A stretch of 64,000 nucleotides of DNA from an uncultured Pelagibacteraceae bacterium (GCA_902516345.1 CABXYJ010000001.1:1-64000), one strand, 5' to 3'; counted from the stretch's first letter, positions 46,341 through 57,409 are shown. Notes: generated from the letters alone by a model not told the origin. Numbers and translations: made by a program.

Positions 46341-48163
46341 GCGGCAGCACCAGATTTTTCTTTTCTTTTTCTCTCATGAGGATCAAGAATAGCTTTTCTT
46401 AATCTACAAGACTCTGGTGTTATTTCTAGAGCTTCGTCTGTATTTAAAATACTTAACTGTTCTGCTATTGACATTTTTCTAACAGGTGTAAGAACAACAT
46501 TCTCATCCGTTCCTTGAGTTCTCATATTGGTCAGTTTTTTACCTTTCATAACATTTATAATCATGTCACCAGGTTTTGGAGATAATCCAACAATCATACC
46601 GGGATAAACTGGATCATTATGAGTTACAAACATCTCACCTCTTGCTTGTAAATTAAATATCGCAAATGCCACAGCTTTTCCTTGTTCCATCGATATTAAA
46701 GCTCCATTTTTCCTTCCTTCCATTTCTCCCTCAAATTGACCATAATCGTGAAAAATTCTATTTATGATTCCATTTCCTTTGGTGAGTGTTAAAAATCTGC
46801 TGGTATAACCCATTAAACCTCTTGTTGGGGCGTGGAATATAAGTCTTTTCTTATCTTTACCAGTATCTTTTAATTCAATTAATTTCCCTTTTCTTCTATT
46901 CATTGAGTCGATTATTTTTGAAGAATACTCCTCATCAATGTCCATTGTGATCTCCTCTATGGGTTCAAGCTTATTTCCATTATCGTCTTTTTTAAATAAA
47001 ACTTTTGGAGGACTGACTGTCATTTCAAAACCTTCTCTTCTCATTTGAGTAAGTAAAATTTCTAACATTAATTCTCCTCGTCCGCTTACTATAAAGGAGT
47101 CATTTCCTTCATTTTCTTGAAATGTAATACCAACATTGTTTTGAGCTTCTTGAATTAGTCTATCTCTTATTTGTGTACTTGTTAATTTTTTCCCTTCTGT
47201 GCCTGCAAGAGGTGAGGTGTTTACTGTTATAGTAATCGACATTGTTGGTGGATCAATAGGAGTAGCTTTAATTGGCTCATTTACCTCAAGATCACAAATA
47301 GTGTCAGCAACATTTGCTTTTTCTAAACCAGCTACTACTACAATATCTCCTGCTTCTCCAACTTCAATCGGGACTTTTTTAGTTCCTTCAAATCTAAAAA
47401 TTTTTGTCAATCTTCCTTCATCAACTTTTTCACCCTTTAGGTTTATTGCCTTTATAGCTTGGTTAGCTTTTGCAGTTCCTTGGGCAATCCTTCCAACTAA
47501 ACTTCTTCCTAAAAAACTATCTGCATAAAGTAAAGTTGTAAGCATAGCGAAAGGTTTTGATTTTTCAAGTTCAGCCGGCTTTACATGATCGATAATTTGA
47601 TCTAGCAAAGGATTTAAATTTTTTCTTGGGCCATCCACATCTTTGTCAGCCCAGCCAGATCTACCGCTAGCATATAACACTGGAAAGTCTAATTGATCTT
47701 CATTTGCATCCAAATTTACAAATAAATCAAAAGTTTCATCGAGGACTTCGTTAGCTCTTTGATCAGATTTATCTAATTTGTTGATAATTACAATAGGTTT
47801 TAATCCCTGTTTTAAAGCTTTTGATAATACAAATTTTGTTTGAGGCATTACACCTTCGGACGAGTCTATTAGTAATAAAGCACCATCAGCCATGCTCAGA
47901 ACTCTTTCAACTTCTGCTGCAAAGTCTCTGTGGCCTGGAGTATCAATGATATTAATCCTAGAACTTTTCCAATTTATAGAGGCAGGTTTTGCTAAAATCG
48001 TTATACCCCTTTCTTTCTCAAGTTCGCCCGAATCCATTAATCTTTCATCAACAACTTCGTTTTCTCTAAATGAACCACTCTGTTTCATTAAATTGTCAAT
48101 CAATGTTGTTTTTCCATGATCAACATGGGCTATAATTGTGATGTTTCTGATATTATTATTCAT
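46337..48163 (-). CDS. typA: Ribosome-associated GTPase TypA/BipA
   Basis: This 608-residue translational GTPase binds the ribosome and supports growth under cold and other stress. The G motifs are AHVDHGKTTLIDNL (G1), ERGITI (G2), DTPGHRDF (G3) and NKLDKSDQR (G4), followed by EF-G-like domains and the TypA-specific C-terminal domain. A 39-codon basic micro-ORF lies 83 bases upstream on the same strand. Confidence 0.97.
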   Translation of the reverse strand: MNNNIRNITIIAHVDHGKTTLIDNLMKQSGSFRENEVVDERLMDSGELEKERGITILAKPASINWKSSRINIIDTPGHRDFAAEVERVLSMADGALLLIDSSEGVMPQTKFVLSKALKQGLKPIVIINKLDKSDQRANEVLDETFDLFVNLDANEDQLDFPVLYASGRSGWADKDVDGPRKNLNPLLDQIIDHVKPAELEKSKPFAMLTTLLYADSFLGRSLVGRIAQGTAKANQAIKAINLKGEKVDEGRLTKIFRFEGTKKVPIEVGEAGDIVVVAGLEKANVADTICDLEVNEPIKATPIDPPTMSITITVNTSPLAGTEGKKLTSTQIRDRLIQEAQNNVGITFQENEGNDSFIVSGRGELMLEILLTQMRREGFEMTVSPPKVLFKKDDNGNKLEPIEEITMDIDEEYSSKIIDSMNRRKGKLIELKDTGKDKKRLIFHAPTRGLMGYTSRFLTLTKGNGIINRIFHDYGQFEGEMEGRKNGALISMEQGKAVAFAIFNLQARGEMFVTHNDPVYPGMIVGLSPKPGDMIINVMKGKKLTNMRTQGTDENVVLTPVRKMSIAEQLSILNTDEALEITPESCRLRKAILDPHERKRKEKSGAAA

Positions 48164-48246
48164 AAATTCTGGCTCTTATACTTATTTAAATTGATTTGGA
48201 AACATTAAAAATACATATATCTTGCTTATAAAAAATATAAATATCC

Positions 48247-48366
48247 TTAGTTAATTGGGGTTTTTTGTTTTTCTCTTTTTAATTTTCTTTTCTCTTTAAA
48301 TGTTAATTTTGGTTTTTTTTTTGTATTTGAATCTTTAAATGATTTTCCACTGTATCTTTTTGACAT
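48247..48366 (-). CDS. Putative 39-residue basic protein upstream of typA
   Basis: An ATG-to-TAA frame of 39 codons begins MSKRYSGKSFKDSNTK, continues with a KLTFKEKRKLKREKQK-like stretch and ends KTPIN. About half the residues are lysine or arginine, unlike random frames on this A+T-rich strand, which tend to be hydrophobic or stop-filled. It lies in the largest gene-free gap of the window (48164-48470) and precedes typA on the same strand. No Shine-Dalgarno is evident. The rest of the gap is A+T-rich with nothing I can name. Confidence 0.4.
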   Translation of the reverse strand: MSKRYSGKSFKDSNTKKKPKLTFKEKRKLKREKQKTPIN

Positions 48367-48470
48367 AAATTATTTATACTGAAAAAAAAATATCTTGATA
48401 TAGTTTTTTTAATTTTTTGTTCATTTATAAATTGATTATAAATATTTGAATTTGTAAATTAAAAAATAAA

Positions 48471-49934
48471 ATGGGAAATTTGAAAAATTTAGAAAAAGCT
48501 AAAATATTATTCGAAAAAGGATTATTTGACTTTCAAAAAGAGATTTATACAAGTGCAGAATTAAAATTTTTAGATGCTTTAAAGTTAGCTCCCAATAGAC
48601 TTTCAATATTAAATAATTTAATTTCAGTTTATATTTCGACAAAACAAAAAGAAAAATTAAAAAATATTTTATTATCCCATAAACATTTAGGTGACGAAAA
48701 TGAAATTCAATATGGAAAGGCTTACGATCACTATTATGATAAAGATTATTCTCAATCAATAAAAATTTGTAATAAATTAGTTAATATAGATAAATTTAGA
48801 TATTCTGCTCTTGATTTACTCGCATCAAATTTTAAAAAACAAAAATTATTTCTAAAAGCCTTAAAATTATATAAAAAAAAATTAAAAGAAAAAAAGGATT
48901 ATTTGATTTATTATAACATAGGTTGTCTTTTTTTTTATCTAGGAAAAATTAATAAGGCACATTATTATTTTAATAAAAGTAAAAATTTGAAAAAAATTGA
49001 TAATTCTAATTTATGGAATTTATCGCTATCTCATCTCACACTTGGAAATTTACATCAAGGGTTTTCGTTATATGAGTATAGATGGTTTAATAAAAAGAGA
49101 AAACTAGTAAAAAAATTTAAAGATTTAAAAACACCATCAAGTGTTAAAAAAATAATCGACAAACAAATTTTAATTTCAGATGAACAAGGCTTAGGAGATA
49201 CAATCCAATTTTCTAGATTTGTAATTGAATTATTAAAATTTACTAAAAAAGTTACTTTTGTGGTTAATACAAAACTTGTAAAATTATTATCAAATCTAGA
49301 TAAACAAATAAATGTCAGAAGTTATAATGACTTAGAATTAGATAACTTTGATTATCACTTATCATTATGTAGCTTGCCCAATTTTCTAAAAATTAAAAAT
49401 TTAAAAGACATCAAATACCATCAATTGTATATTGAGAAAGTATCTAAGATTAATATAAAAAAAAGTGATATCAACATTGGTTTATCTTGGTCGGGAAATC
49501 CAAATTTCCCGTTGGATGAATATAGGTCTTTATCTTTTAAAAATTTTAAAGATGTATTAAATATAAAAAATGTTAGTTTTTTTAAGTTATCTCAAGATAT
49601 AAGAAATAAAGAAATAACAGACTATAGTTCAACTTCAAATTTATTTGATATGGGTGATAAGTCTCTATTTGAAATATCACAAATAATGAAAGAATTAGAT
49701 TTAGTTGTTTCTTCCGATACATCTATTATCCATTTAGCAGGAATATTAAACATACGGTCTATTTTATTGTTAAATTATAATTCAGATTGGAGATGGTTTA
49801 GAGATAAAAAAAAAACTATTTGGTATCCATCAGTTGATATTATCAAACAAGAAGTTTTCAATTGTTGGGATAGTGTTTTGATAGAGTTAAAGAAAAGAAT
49901 AGAGATAATGGCTAATAACAAAAAGGCGAGTTAA
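48471..49934 (+). CDS. TPR protein with glycosyltransferase-like C-terminal domain
   Basis: This 487-residue protein has tetratricopeptide-type helices at about 1-200 (AKILFEKGLFDFQKEIYTSAE, YYNIGCLFFYLGKINKAHYYF) and a C-terminal GT-B-like part with ILISDEQGLGDTIQFSRFV, NIGLSWSGNPNFPLDEYRS and LVVSSDTSIIHLAGIL. These resemble TPR-linked glycosyltransferase-9-type domains. It may glycosylate a protein or surface polymer. The stop codon lies within a terminator hairpin. Function beyond fold is inferred. Confidence 0.75.
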   Translation: MGNLKNLEKAKILFEKGLFDFQKEIYTSAELKFLDALKLAPNRLSILNNLISVYISTKQKEKLKNILLSHKHLGDENEIQYGKAYDHYYDKDYSQSIKICNKLVNIDKFRYSALDLLASNFKKQKLFLKALKLYKKKLKEKKDYLIYYNIGCLFFYLGKINKAHYYFNKSKNLKKIDNSNLWNLSLSHLTLGNLHQGFSLYEYRWFNKKRKLVKKFKDLKTPSSVKKIIDKQILISDEQGLGDTIQFSRFVIELLKFTKKVTFVVNTKLVKLLSNLDKQINVRSYNDLELDNFDYHLSLCSLPNFLKIKNLKDIKYHQLYIEKVSKINIKKSDINIGLSWSGNPNFPLDEYRSLSFKNFKDVLNIKNVSFFKLSQDIRNKEITDYSSTSNLFDMGDKSLFEISQIMKELDLVVSSDTSIIHLAGILNIRSILLLNYNSDWRWFRDKKKTIWYPSVDIIKQEVFNCWDSVLIELKKRIEIMANNKKAS

Positions 49935-49947
49935 AACTCGCCTTTTT
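49921..49947 (+). terminator. Terminator of the TPR/glycosyltransferase gene
   Basis: GGCGAG (49925-49930) pairs with CTCGCC (49937-49942) around TTAAAA, with A4 before and T5 after the stem. It overlaps the stop codon at 49932-49934. It has the classic rho-independent form. Confidence 0.85.
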
Positions 49948-49993
49948 AAATTTTGTTATAAAATTGGTGATTTAGATTTTTATACAGACAAAA

Positions 49994-50021
49994 AAAAAGG
50001 GCAGTTAAAACTGCCCTTTTT
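49994..50021. terminator. Terminator of groEL, probably bidirectional
   Basis: GGGCAG (49999-50004) pairs with CTGCCC (50011-50016) around TTAAAA, flanked by A5 and T5. On the minus strand the stem is followed by eight T, so it should end groEL transcription; the + side also has a T-run. It shares the loop TTAAAA with the hairpin 50 bases to the left. Confidence 0.85.
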
Positions 50022-50045
50022 GAATTTTTTTGAGATTAATGGGGA

Positions 50046-51728
<1,683 letters not shown>

Positions 51729-51731
51729 TTA

Positions 51732-52022
51732 TTATTTACTTGAAATACCCATAATGTCGGACTCTTTCATTATGCTGTACTCTTTACCATCAATTTTGAC
51801 TTCAGTTCCTGACCATTTGCCAAACAAAACTTTGTCACCTACTTTAACATCCATTGGAACTAATTTACCATCTTCAGTTTTCGAACCTTTGCCAACAGCC
51901 ACAACTTTACCCTCTTGAGGTTTTTCCTGAGCTGTGTCAGGTATAATTATTCCACCAGCAGTTTTTTCACTGCTATCCAAAACTTCTATTAAAACTCTAT
52001 CATGTAATGGTCTAAATTTCAT
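51732..52022 (-). CDS. groS: 10 kDa co-chaperonin GroES
   Basis: This 96-residue co-chaperonin caps GroEL. It has [27 protein letters not shown] with the mobile loop, and a [21 protein letters not shown] end. The frame extends to 52076, but the ATG at 52022 with AAGGAG six bases upstream and the canonical MKFRPLHDR start is clearly right. Confidence 0.97.
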   Translation of the reverse strand: MKFRPLHDRVLIEVLDSSEKTAGGIIIPDTAQEKPQEGKVVAVGKGSKTEDGKLVPMDVKVGDKVLFGKWSGTEVKIDGKEYSIMKESDIMGISSK

Positions 52023-52049
52023 AAATTCTCCTTTATAAATATGATTGTC

Positions 52050-52077
52050 ATATAGATATTGGGCCCACATTTTCAAG
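52050..52077 (-). promoter_or_regulatory. Heat-shock (sigma-32-type) promoter of groESL
   Basis: On the minus strand CTTG (complement of 52074-52077, followed by AAAAT) is separated by 17 bases from TCTATAT (complement of 52050-52056). This fits the alphaproteobacterial RpoH consensus CTTG-N17/18-CYTATNT with one mismatch. Transcription would start about 20 bases before the groES ATG. I saw no CIRCE element (TTAGCACTC inverted repeat), so HrcA control is unlikely. Confidence 0.6.
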
Positions 52078-52146
52078 GCAAAGATGAAAATAAGACTCTC
52101 AAAAAAGATAGGAATTTCCAGGCTTTATGGTTTATAGATTAATTTT

Positions 52147-52965
52147 ATGACCAAAAATTTAGATAAAGAGGGGCTCAGTTCAATTGCCGATAGATATGAA
52201 CTATTTTATGTAGACTTATGGGGAGTAATTCATAACGGAATTATTCTACATGAAAAAGCTATCAGCGCTTTAAAAGAGATCACCAAAAGAAATAAGGATT
52301 ATGTTTTGCTCACCAACGCTCCGAGACCAAACAAAACAGTAAAATATTTTTTAGAGAAAATGGGTATGGATAAGGAAATTAGAGAACACGTTTTTACCTC
52401 TGGTGAGGCAGCTTTAAAATATCTAAAAAAAAATTATTTAAATAAATCTTTTTTTCATATAGGTCCTCCAAGAGATTTTGACTTATTCAATGATTTTCAG
52501 AAAAATAGAACTGAAAATATAGATGATTGCGAATTTTTACTTTGTACTGGTCTATTCGATAATCATCGAAATGATTTAGAATATTATAAAAATTTGCTAG
52601 AGGAAAATCTTAAGAAAAAAATGATTTGTACTAATCCAGACTTGATTGTGGATAGGGGAAATATACGTGAGTTTTGTGCGGGATCTGTTGCAATGGTTTT
52701 TGAAAAAATGGGAGGCAATGTAATTTACTTTGGTAAACCTTATCCAGAAGTTTACAATCAGTCTTTTAAAAATGAGGGAAAAAAAATTTTGTCAATTGGA
52801 GACAATTTAAATACAGATATTAAAGGTGCGAATCTTTTAAATTACGACTCTTTGTTAATTTCAAATGGAATTCATAAAAATGAGATTAGAGATAAGGGAC
52901 TTGAAGAAACAGTTAAATCTTACGAGACAATTTGCAACTACACACAGTCAGAGTTAAAATGGTGA
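52147..52965 (+). CDS. HAD-superfamily class IIA hydrolase (TIGR01459-type)
   Basis: This 272-residue phosphatase has the HAD nucleophile Asp23 in YELFYVDLWGVIHNG, TNAPRPN, and the metal-binding GDNLNTDIKGANL. It matches the alphaproteobacterial TIGR01459-like family near ribF. Substrate is unknown. It overlaps ribF by seven bases. Confidence 0.85.
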   Translation: MTKNLDKEGLSSIADRYELFYVDLWGVIHNGIILHEKAISALKEITKRNKDYVLLTNAPRPNKTVKYFLEKMGMDKEIREHVFTSGEAALKYLKKNYLNKSFFHIGPPRDFDLFNDFQKNRTENIDDCEFLLCTGLFDNHRNDLEYYKNLLEENLKKKMICTNPDLIVDRGNIREFCAGSVAMVFEKMGGNVIYFGKPYPEVYNQSFKNEGKKILSIGDNLNTDIKGANLLNYDSLLISNGIHKNEIRDKGLEETVKSYETICNYTQSELKW

Positions 52966-53891
52966 AAAAAATTACTTTATATAAAAATTTTCAAATAAAA
53001 TCTAAACATAAAGCTTCAATAATCTTGATTGGAAATTTTGATGGTCTTCATTTAGGCCATCAGAAATTATTCAATCTAGCAAAAAAATTTAAAAGAAAAT
53101 TTTCTTCTAAAGTCGGAGTGCTTACTTTTGAGCCAGTGCCAAAGATGTATTTTAATAAAAGATTAAAAAATTTTAGAATTTCAAATAGGTTACAGAAAAT
53201 TAATCTTTTAAAAAAAATTGGTGTTGATTTCATTATATTGAAAAAATTTGATAAAAATTTTTCAAAAATTAAGTCAACAGATTTTATTAAGAATATTTTA
53301 ATTAAAAAATTAGATCCAAAGTATGTATTTGTAAGTAATAACTTCAGATTTGGAAACAAAAGAGAAGGAAATGTAAAACAACTAATAAAATTTGAGGCAT
53401 ATTCAAATTATAAGATAATTAAACCACAACCATTAAAAATGAATAACAAAGTTATCTCTTCAACATTAATCAGAAATAATTTAGAAAAAGGAAATATTAA
53501 TTTTGCTAACAAGTATCTCAGCCGCAATTGGTCTATTATCGGTAAAGTTGAAAAAGGTAGGCAACTAGGTAAAAAAATTGGCTTCCCAACAGCTAACATA
53601 GATATCAAAGATTATGTTTTAGCTTGCCCTGGCGTTTATGCAATTAAAGTACGAAGAGAAAGAGATAAAAAGTATATCAGAGGAATAGCAAATTTAGGTT
53701 TTCGACCGACATTTAATGGAAAAAAAATATTATTAGAGGCACATTTATTCAATTATTCTGGAAATTTATATAATAAGTATCTAACAATTGAGTTTTTAAA
53801 GTTTATTAGAAAAGAAAAAAAATTTAACAGTGTTGTTAAGTTAAGAAAGCAAATTAATAAAGATCTACTAATAGCAAAAAAAAGTAAATGA
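52959..53891 (+). CDS. ribF: Bifunctional riboflavin kinase/FAD synthetase
   Basis: This 310-residue enzyme makes FMN and then FAD from riboflavin. The N-terminal adenylyltransferase domain has IGNFDGLHLGHQKLF and FRFGNKREGN, and the C-terminal riboflavin kinase domain has GRQLGKKIGFPTANI and GIANLGFRPTF. A TTG at 52932 could extend it, but the ATG at 52959 fits the family start. It overlaps ileS by four bases (ATGA). Confidence 0.94.
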   Translation: MVKKITLYKNFQIKSKHKASIILIGNFDGLHLGHQKLFNLAKKFKRKFSSKVGVLTFEPVPKMYFNKRLKNFRISNRLQKINLLKKIGVDFIILKKFDKNFSKIKSTDFIKNILIKKLDPKYVFVSNNFRFGNKREGNVKQLIKFEAYSNYKIIKPQPLKMNNKVISSTLIRNNLEKGNINFANKYLSRNWSIIGKVEKGRQLGKKIGFPTANIDIKDYVLACPGVYAIKVRRERDKKYIRGIANLGFRPTFNGKKILLEAHLFNYSGNLYNKYLTIEFLKFIRKEKKFNSVVKLRKQINKDLLIAKKSK

Positions 53892-56605
53892 GCAAAACTG
53901 AGATAAATCTTCCAAAAACAACATTTTCTATGAAAGCAAATTTGCCAACTAGGGAGCCTGAAATTATTAAACTTTGGAGTAAAATAGATCTTTACAAAGA
54001 ATTGAGGGACTCGAGAAAAGGTAAGGAAAAATTTATTTTACATGATGGTCCGCCATATGCGAACGGTGATATTCACATGGGTACTGCACTTAATAAAATT
54101 TTAAAGGATATAATCATTAAATTTCATCAAATGGATGGAAAAGATTCTGTTTATGTGCCGGGATGGGATTGTCATGGATTGCCAATAGAGTGGAAAATAG
54201 AAGAACAATATAAGAAAAACAAAAAAAATAAAAACGATGTGCCTATAGTTGAATTTCGGAAAGAATGCAGATCTTTTGCGGAGAAATGGATTAAAATCCA
54301 CAAAGATCAGTTCAAAAGACTTGGGGTAGTTGGAGACTGGGAAAATTATTATTCCACTATGAGCTTTGGTGCAGAAGCTCAAATAGTTCGTGAACTTGGA
54401 AAGTTTCTTAAAGAGGGGAGTTTGTACAGAGGGTTTAAACCTGTTTTGTGGTCTACAGTCGAAAAAACAGCTTTAGCTGATGCAGAGGTTGAGTATAAAG
54501 ATCATAAATCTGATACAATTTATGTATCATTCTCTGTGAAACATTCAAAAATTAAGGAACTAAATGATAGTAATATAATTATCTGGACAACTACTCCTTG
54601 GACTATACCTGCAAACAAAGCCTTGGCCTATAATAAGAATTTAGATTATCTAGTATTAGAAATTCAAGATGAGGGTGATTTTTATAATAAAAAAATTGTA
54701 ATTTCTGAAGCATTAAAAGACGCAGTCATAAAAGATTGCGGAATAAAAAAATTTAAAGATTTAAAAAAATTCAAAGGTGAACAATTTCAAGGAACTATTT
54801 GCCAACACCCATTTATTAATCTTGGTTATGATTATGAAATTCCAATGTTAGAGGCCAGTTTTGTTACAACTGAGCAAGGTACGGGTATAGTTCATTGCGC
54901 TCCAAGCCATGGTCCTGATGACTTTAATCTTTGCATAAATAACGGAATTAAAGCAATAGAAACAGTGGATGGAGATGGTAGATACACTAGTAATGTTCCA
55001 TTATTTGAGGGAGTCCATATTTTTAAATCAAATAGCATTGTTATTGAAAAATTAAAAAAAGAAAAAAAATTATTATCGAGTGGGGAACTTATACACTCTT
55101 ATCCTCATTCTTGGAGATCTAAAGCTCCATTAGTCCACAGAGCTACACCTCAGTGGTTTATTTCTATGGAAAGTCATAAGCTTAGAAGTAAAGCTTTAAA
55201 AGCAATCGATGAAACTGCTTTTTATCCAAGCAAAGGCAAGGAAAGACTTAGATCCATGATTGAGACAAGACCAGATTGGTGTGTATCAAGACAAAGAGTT
55301 TGGGGAGTTCCGCTTCCAATTTTCTTGAATAAAAAAGATAATAAGATTTTAATAGATGATGAAGTTTTTGAAAATATCGCTCAAATTTATGAGAAAGAGG
55401 GCTCAGATTGTTGGTTTTCAGATGATCCTCAAAAATTTTTAGGAAAAAAATATGATGCTAAAGATTTTGAAAAATTAAGCGATATTGTTGAGGTATGGTT
55501 TGATAGTGGATCTACACATTCTTTTGTTTTAGAAAAAAGAGATGATCTTAAATGGCCGGCATCTATGTACTTAGAAGGATCGGATCAACATAGAGGTTGG
55601 TTTCATTCTTCTTTATTAGAATCATGTGGGACTAGAGGTAGAGCACCTTTTGAGGCAATACTTTCACATGGATTTGTAGTTGATGGCAAAGGTCTTAAGA
55701 TGTCAAAATCTCTTGGAAATGTAATTGCTCCTGAGGAAATTTTAAAAAAATATGGAGCTGATATTTTAAGAATTTGGGTAGCCTCTTCCAATTATGCTGA
55801 AGATTTAAGGATTGACTATTCAATTTTAGATCAGCATTCAGAGTCATATAGAAAAATAAGAAATACTTTTAGGTATTTACTTGGAAATCTAAACGATAAA
55901 TTTGATGACATTAATTTAAAGGATATTGATATTAAAAAACTTCCAGAGTTAGAGCAATTTATGTTGCACAAAATTTATAAACTAAATCTTAATTTTAAGG
56001 AATATTTCAAAAATTACGACTTTCATAATCTTTATAAAGAGTTACTAAATTTTTGTACTGTAGATTTATCTGCTTTCTATTTTGATATAAGAAAAGATAC
56101 ATTGTATTGTGATCATAAAAACTCTGAGAAAAGAAAATCATGTATAATCCTACTCAATGTTATCTTAAACATATTGATAAAATGGTTTGCGCCAATATTA
56201 TCTTTTACAACAGAAGAGATATATCAATTAATTTCTAAAAAAAATAAAAGCATTCATTTGGAAAATTTTTTGATCGTTCCAGAAAATTTTCGAAATGATG
56301 AATTAAATAATAAGTGGATAGAATTGATCGATATAAGAAACAAATGCAATGTAAGTATAGAGGCAAAAAGAGCAAACAAAGAGATTGGTTCAAGTTTAGA
56401 AGCCGGACTTAAAATAAACTTAAATAGCAAGTTTAAAGATTTAACTCAAAAAATAGATTTTGCAGAACTGTGTATTACTTCTAAAGCAGAAATTTCTTAC
56501 GGTGAATACAAAGAAATTGTTGTTAATACTTATAAAGCAGCTGGTGAGAAGTGCCCAGTCTGTTGGAAAATAGATACCAAGCCCTGCGGCAGACATTCTA
56601 AATGA
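53888..56605 (+). CDS. ileS: Isoleucyl-tRNA synthetase
   Basis: This 905-residue class I synthetase charges tRNA-Ile and edits valine. The HIGH-like motif is HMGT in PPYANGDIHMGTALNKILKD and the KMSKS motif is in GLKMSKSLGNVIAPEEIL. The editing domain contains TTPWTIPANKALA and GTGIVHCAPSHGPDDF. The short C-terminus has CPVCW and CGRH, a possible reduced zinc site. It is coupled to ribF and lspA by four-base overlaps. Confidence 0.97.
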   Translation: MSKTEINLPKTTFSMKANLPTREPEIIKLWSKIDLYKELRDSRKGKEKFILHDGPPYANGDIHMGTALNKILKDIIIKFHQMDGKDSVYVPGWDCHGLPIEWKIEEQYKKNKKNKNDVPIVEFRKECRSFAEKWIKIHKDQFKRLGVVGDWENYYSTMSFGAEAQIVRELGKFLKEGSLYRGFKPVLWSTVEKTALADAEVEYKDHKSDTIYVSFSVKHSKIKELNDSNIIIWTTTPWTIPANKALAYNKNLDYLVLEIQDEGDFYNKKIVISEALKDAVIKDCGIKKFKDLKKFKGEQFQGTICQHPFINLGYDYEIPMLEASFVTTEQGTGIVHCAPSHGPDDFNLCINNGIKAIETVDGDGRYTSNVPLFEGVHIFKSNSIVIEKLKKEKKLLSSGELIHSYPHSWRSKAPLVHRATPQWFISMESHKLRSKALKAIDETAFYPSKGKERLRSMIETRPDWCVSRQRVWGVPLPIFLNKKDNKILIDDEVFENIAQIYEKEGSDCWFSDDPQKFLGKKYDAKDFEKLSDIVEVWFDSGSTHSFVLEKRDDLKWPASMYLEGSDQHRGWFHSSLLESCGTRGRAPFEAILSHGFVVDGKGLKMSKSLGNVIAPEEILKKYGADILRIWVASSNYAEDLRIDYSILDQHSESYRKIRNTFRYLLGNLNDKFDDINLKDIDIKKLPELEQFMLHKIYKLNLNFKEYFKNYDFHNLYKELLNFCTVDLSAFYFDIRKDTLYCDHKNSEKRKSCIILLNVILNILIKWFAPILSFTTEEIYQLISKKNKSIHLENFLIVPENFRNDELNNKWIELIDIRNKCNVSIEAKRANKEIGSSLEAGLKINLNSKFKDLTQKIDFAELCITSKAEISYGEYKEIVVNTYKAAGEKCPVCWKIDTKPCGRHSK

Positions 56606-57096
56606 TTTTAAAATATTTCAATAAAATCACATTAGTTGTTTTATTTATTATATTTTTGATCGACAGAATAACAAAAGAGTATGTAATTTTTCTAAGTAAT
56701 CAAAATTATAGCTCAGAAATATTTTCATCATCCTTTTTTAATATTATTTTAATATGGAATGACGGAATTGCATTTGGCCTATTATCATTTGAAGACAATA
56801 CAATTTATAATCTGATAACTATTTTCATTTCATTAATTATAATAATTTTGTTATTTTTGATTTCAAAATCTGAAAAACTTAAAAAATATTCATATATAAT
56901 TATTACTGGTGGAGCTTTGGGAAATTTATTTGACAGGATTATCTATAATTCAGTACCAGATTTCATAGATTTACATTACAATGGATTTCACTGGTTTATA
57001 TTTAATGTAGCGGACATTTTCATAACAATAGGCATCATTTGCCTTATTTATGATGAAGTTTTTTTAGAGAAGGAAAGAAATGAAACTATTTATTAA
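56602..57096 (+). CDS. lspA: Lipoprotein signal peptidase II
   Basis: This 164-residue inner-membrane aspartyl protease removes signal peptides from lipoproteins. It has four hydrophobic helices and the catalytic pair Asp111 in GGALGNLFDRI and Asp138 in FNVADIFI, plus NDGIAFGLL. It overlaps the next lipoprotein gene by 17 bases. Confidence 0.96.
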   Translation: MILKYFNKITLVVLFIIFLIDRITKEYVIFLSNQNYSSEIFSSSFFNIILIWNDGIAFGLLSFEDNTIYNLITIFISLIIIILLFLISKSEKLKKYSYIIITGGALGNLFDRIIYNSVPDFIDLHYNGFHWFIFNVADIFITIGIICLIYDEVFLEKERNETIY

Positions 57097-57409
57097 ATAC
57101 TCAATATTTTTAATTTTAATTTTGTTCGGACTAAGTGCATGCCAGGCTTTGAAAGATGGCCTTGAAGGAAATAAAAAATCTAAAAGTGCTGAGGAGTTTT
57201 TAATTAAGAAAAAAAATCCCTTGGTTTTGCCTCCTGATTACTCAAAATTACCGTTACCAGGAAACTCTAAAGAGCAACAGGAATCTGAGCAGGATTTTAA
57301 TTTAAAAAAAATATTAGGAAAAAATTCAAGTTCAGAAAATACAAACAAACAAATTCAAAACAATAGCAGTTTTAAAAAATCAATTATAGAAAAAATCAAT
57401 AAGAATTGA
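57080..57409 (+). CDS. DUF3035/BamF-like lipoprotein
   Basis: This 109-residue lipoprotein has a signal peptide with lipobox LSAC (Cys21). The motif NPLVLPPDYSKLPLPG at about 47-62 is the P-LPP-D/Y-LP-P pattern of DUF3035, which includes the alphaproteobacterial BAM subunit BamF. It directly follows lspA, as in other alphaproteobacteria, and overlaps it by 17 bases. The rest is low-complexity. Membership in the BAM complex is inferred. Confidence 0.7.
   Translation: MKLFIKYSIFLILILFGLSACQALKDGLEGNKKSKSAEEFLIKKKNPLVLPPDYSKLPLPGNSKEQQESEQDFNLKKILGKNSSSENTNKQIQNNSSFKKSIIEKINKN

Noticed and set aside
47199-47528. 109-codon open frame antisense to typA
   Set aside because: It lies fully inside typA, whose protein is strongly conserved, and its translation has no recognisable features.
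52023-52146. CIRCE (HrcA) element before groES
   Set aside because: The TTAGCACTC inverted repeat is absent; a sigma-32-type promoter is present instead.
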